From Kwoniella botswanensis (Eukaryota; Basidiomycota; Tremellomycetes; Tremellales; Cryptococcaceae), in contig NC_088599.1 of the NCBI RefSeq assembly GCF_036426115.1, positions 4,154,001 through 4,218,000 of the forward strand: a DNA stretch of 64,000 nucleotides. Direction: 5' to 3'. Position numbers and translations under genes: made by a program. Numbering within the stretch: the first letter of the stretch is position 1; every line of letters begins with the position of its first letter. Below the pieces are notes generated by a model that was given only the letters and a program-made list of their open reading frames with translations, made no database searches and was not told where the DNA came from. Below, in pieces: positions 61,783-64,000 of this stretch.

Positions 61783-63228
61783 CTAGAGGTAACTCCTGAC
61801 TAATCCCTTACCAGCCTCAGCCGCCATGTTCTTCGCCAACCCTTCGGTCGTGCCGTTCAGACAGATCATCTCCAATCTCGATGGTTCCTTGGTTGGGTTC
61901 TTGATCTCCTTGGGGATAGATGGGAACTCAGATAAACCCTGTTTCCTTCTCTTTATGTTCTCCTCTTCACGATCTTTGACCATTTGTTCATGTTTAACCT
62001 TCTCCCTCGCGATCTGTCGGGTCAAGAATGCGATGTTATTGGCCTCGTGGGAGTGGAGGGTTAACGAATCAAGGGTGTTTTGCAAATAGTTGGTCAAAGA
62101 GGAAGGAGTAGGGTTTATGAGTGGTGAGAAAGATGGTGGTAAAGCGACGGAAGATGATGCGCCGGAAAGGGTTCGTTCAGGCTCTGAAGAGGGGGCAGTG
62201 AGGGTTGACAGGAATGCGGAAATGAGTGTAGGAGAGGTGATCGTGAGTGGTAAAGGTGACAGCAAGGTAGATGAAGTTATACCGTTCTCAGTGAGGCTGA
62301 GATAGGAAGTATAGTCAGTACCACTAACTCTACTCGAGATCAATACCAAGATGGACTTTAAAAGGAGAATTCCAAAACTTACGTCTTCTCATCCCATTTA
62401 CCCAATTTAGCAGCTTCTCTAGCACCGTCACCCAACCTGAAAGCCTTCACGCTCAGATCACCTCCATTGGATTTACTAGCGTCATGCACGACCAAGATGG
62501 CTTTTCCTCTTCCTCCAGCAGCTTTCTCGACGGCCGATAGTAATTCGATAGATACTCGAGTTGCAAAGCCTCCGTTACGCGTCGAAAGGTAGATACCAAC
62601 TGGGGAATCGGGGGTTTGGACTTCTCGTAAGTGGGTGAGAAGTCGGTCAGAGTATGAGTTGGCTACAAGAACAATACATCAGTACGAAGGTAAGTGTTAT
62701 GGTGAGATATGAGGGCATGAAAGAGATATGGGAAGCGATTTTTGTGTGAGATGAGGAATAAGCTGCTCACCTCCTAAGCTGGTTTCTCCTCCAGGTAAAG
62801 CAAAGGAGTCTTCCACTTCCATCACACCGTCCATGTCCAGACCTAACAGTACACCTAAACAGTCGGTATGGGACGATAATGCAGTAGGAGGAGGTGCGTT
62901 TCTATCCTGTTGCAAGGTGTTGGCAGGTGGCGGTGGTAAGATGTCGGTCGAATGCTTCATCATCTTGAGGAATACCTATGACACGAGGAATTGAGTTAAG
63001 TTAATTCTTTCCTTTTTCGCACTTTATTGTGAACATAAACAAACTTACCAACGAGTTCAGTTGTACGCTCTCGACCTCCCTTGCGGCTTCCACATCTACC
63101 ACGCCCTCTAATCTCTGAGGGAACTGCTTAGGCTGCTGTTGCTGTTGGATAGAGGAAGGTTGAGGGGTTCCGGTTCGAGAGATAGCAGCGGGCAACGAGG
63201 CTGCAAGAGCAGCTGCCATGGAGGTCAT
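61783..63228 (-). CDS. Translation initiation factor eIF3 subunit h (MPN domain)
   Basis: Starts MTSMAAALAASLPAAISRTG, a low-complexity Ala/Gln region, then REVESVQLNSL joined to VFLKMMKHSTDIL, GVLLGLDMDGVMEVEDSFAL and PGGETSLGG: the MPN- domain of eIF3h, lacking JAMM metal ligands as expected. The middle part has YSDRLLTHLREVQTPDSPVG, IYLSTRNGGFATRVSIELLS and AILVVHDASKSNGGDLSVKA. The C-terminal helical part includes LQNTLDSLTLHSHEANNIAF, RQIAREKVKHEQMVKDREEE, and ends KGLVRSYL. Four exons. Cytosolic; part of the eIF3 scaffold on the 40S subunit. Confidence 0.88.
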
Positions 63229-63631
63229 TTTGGAGGCTTTTTTTCCGGTTTCTTTCGCCGCTCTGCTTGATTGGTGTCTGGTGCTTGCTGGGATTCGATC
63301 GAGATGGACTTATTGGATGTCCTTTTGATGTTGTCTATGCTATGTATGCAATAATCTATGTGTAGATGGACATTGAACGATGAACAATGAACAATGAAGG
63401 ATCACATCTGAAAATAAAACGCAGTCGGCGTTACGGAGTTATGGGTTGATCGTGTATACATCACGTCTCACACTTCACGATGTGGCACTTGATCGCCCCA
63501 TGCCAGACGCTAGAAGGGCATCCCACCATATGCGTGCATCTCTTTGTGTAATGTATCTAACCTACGGATCATTGATATATGTATATGTATATACTTGCTA
63601 CCTTTTCTACTCTTCTACTCGAACAAACCGA
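63229..63631. other. Intergenic region
   Basis: 403 bp between the eIF3h start and the OYE stop. GAACAATGAACAATGAAGGA-like direct repeats occur at about 63378-63400 and alternating TATGTATATGTATATAC at 63574-63592. No gene. Confidence 0.45.
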
Positions 63632-64000
63632 TCAAGCAGATACTGTGACAGCTTCTCCGTCCGGGTATGAAGACTCGTACTGATGGGTCACTTGGTATTC
63701 AGACCAGCTGTACACAAGATCAAACCCGCTATCAGCCTGATCCTTGCAAATTCGCAAGAGTGATCACTCACTCAGTGTAACCTTCGATACTTTGAGTGTA
63801 GAACGAGTTTCGGTCGTATTTGATGAACGGCCAATCATTCTTGATCCTCTTTGGTAAATCAGGATTAGCTAATACAACAAAACAAGGGCATAACCAGATC
63901 AGCCAAGTCCAAAATCGGTTGAAGGAACCTTCAGAACTCACACGTAAAGAATCTGCCAAAAGCTATTAGATCTCCATACTTCTCAGCATCCTCCAGTGCA
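63632..64000 (-). CDS. Old Yellow Enzyme (NADPH dehydrogenase), C-terminal part only
   Basis: The visible 3' exons are 64000-63942, 63868-63772 and 63707-63632; the gene continues past the right edge. They encode AFGRFFTSNPDLPKRIKNDW, IKYDRNSFYTQSIEGYTDWS and the tail EYQVTHQYESSYPDGEAVTV. The AFGRxFxSNPDLPxR block and the YxRxxFYTQ block near the end are diagnostic of fungal OYE flavoproteins, which reduce activated alkenes using NADPH. Both introns match in position and phase those in the OYE-derived locus at 11177-12318, so the two are paralogues. Nothing broken in the visible part. Confidence 0.85.

Overview
The window looks like nuclear chromosomal DNA of a basidiomycete yeast of the Tremellales, probably the Kwoniella/Cryptococcus lineage. 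This is inferred from gene content and gene style: several short introns per gene (mostly 45-100 bp, GTGAGT/GTAAGT donors, CTGAC-like branch sites), tight spacing and genes on both strands. No search was possible, so product names rest on motifs and family patterns read from the spliced translations.

1-25 kb is mostly housekeeping. From the left: chorismate mutase (ARO7, cut by the window edge), an eIF4E-binding 4E-T-like protein, Urb2-like ribosome biogenesis factor, SWC4/DMAP1, a D-2-hydroxyacid dehydrogenase, an Old Yellow Enzyme locus lacking its catalytic middle, a 77-residue unknown, phosphomannose isomerase, an AVT-type vacuolar amino-acid transporter, phosphomevalonate kinase (ERG8) and a Cys-rich ectodomain/membrane helix/SH3 protein.

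25-32 kb is an accessory transport block: a siderophore-type MFS transporter with three exact ATCWGATAA iron-GATA sites in its promoter, a 594-bp solo LTR with a perfect 5-bp target duplication, and a decayed MFS sugar-transporter pseudogene.

32-48 kb returns to metabolism and core functions: xylulokinase, a flavin monooxygenase, an unknown Cys-containing protein, a two-domain fusion of an Aim32/Apd1-like thioredoxin-like ferredoxin with an adrenodoxin-type [2Fe-2S] domain, RNA polymerase II subunit RPB4, and a large DH-BAR-SH3 Rho GEF.

48.6-55.7 kb is the most striking part: six tandem, same-strand copies of a small secreted cysteine-rich family (about 116-118 aa, eight-Cys pattern, signal peptide, three exons with conserved intron phases). 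Copies differ at the last exon, and one is broken. I do not recognise the family.

55.8-64 kb holds a second unknown CP/CxxC protein possibly related to the one at 37 kb, a BAH protein whose PHD-like finger is split by a long insertion, mitochondrial tRNA 2-thiouridylase, eIF3h, and the 3' part of a second Old Yellow Enzyme gene running off the right edge.
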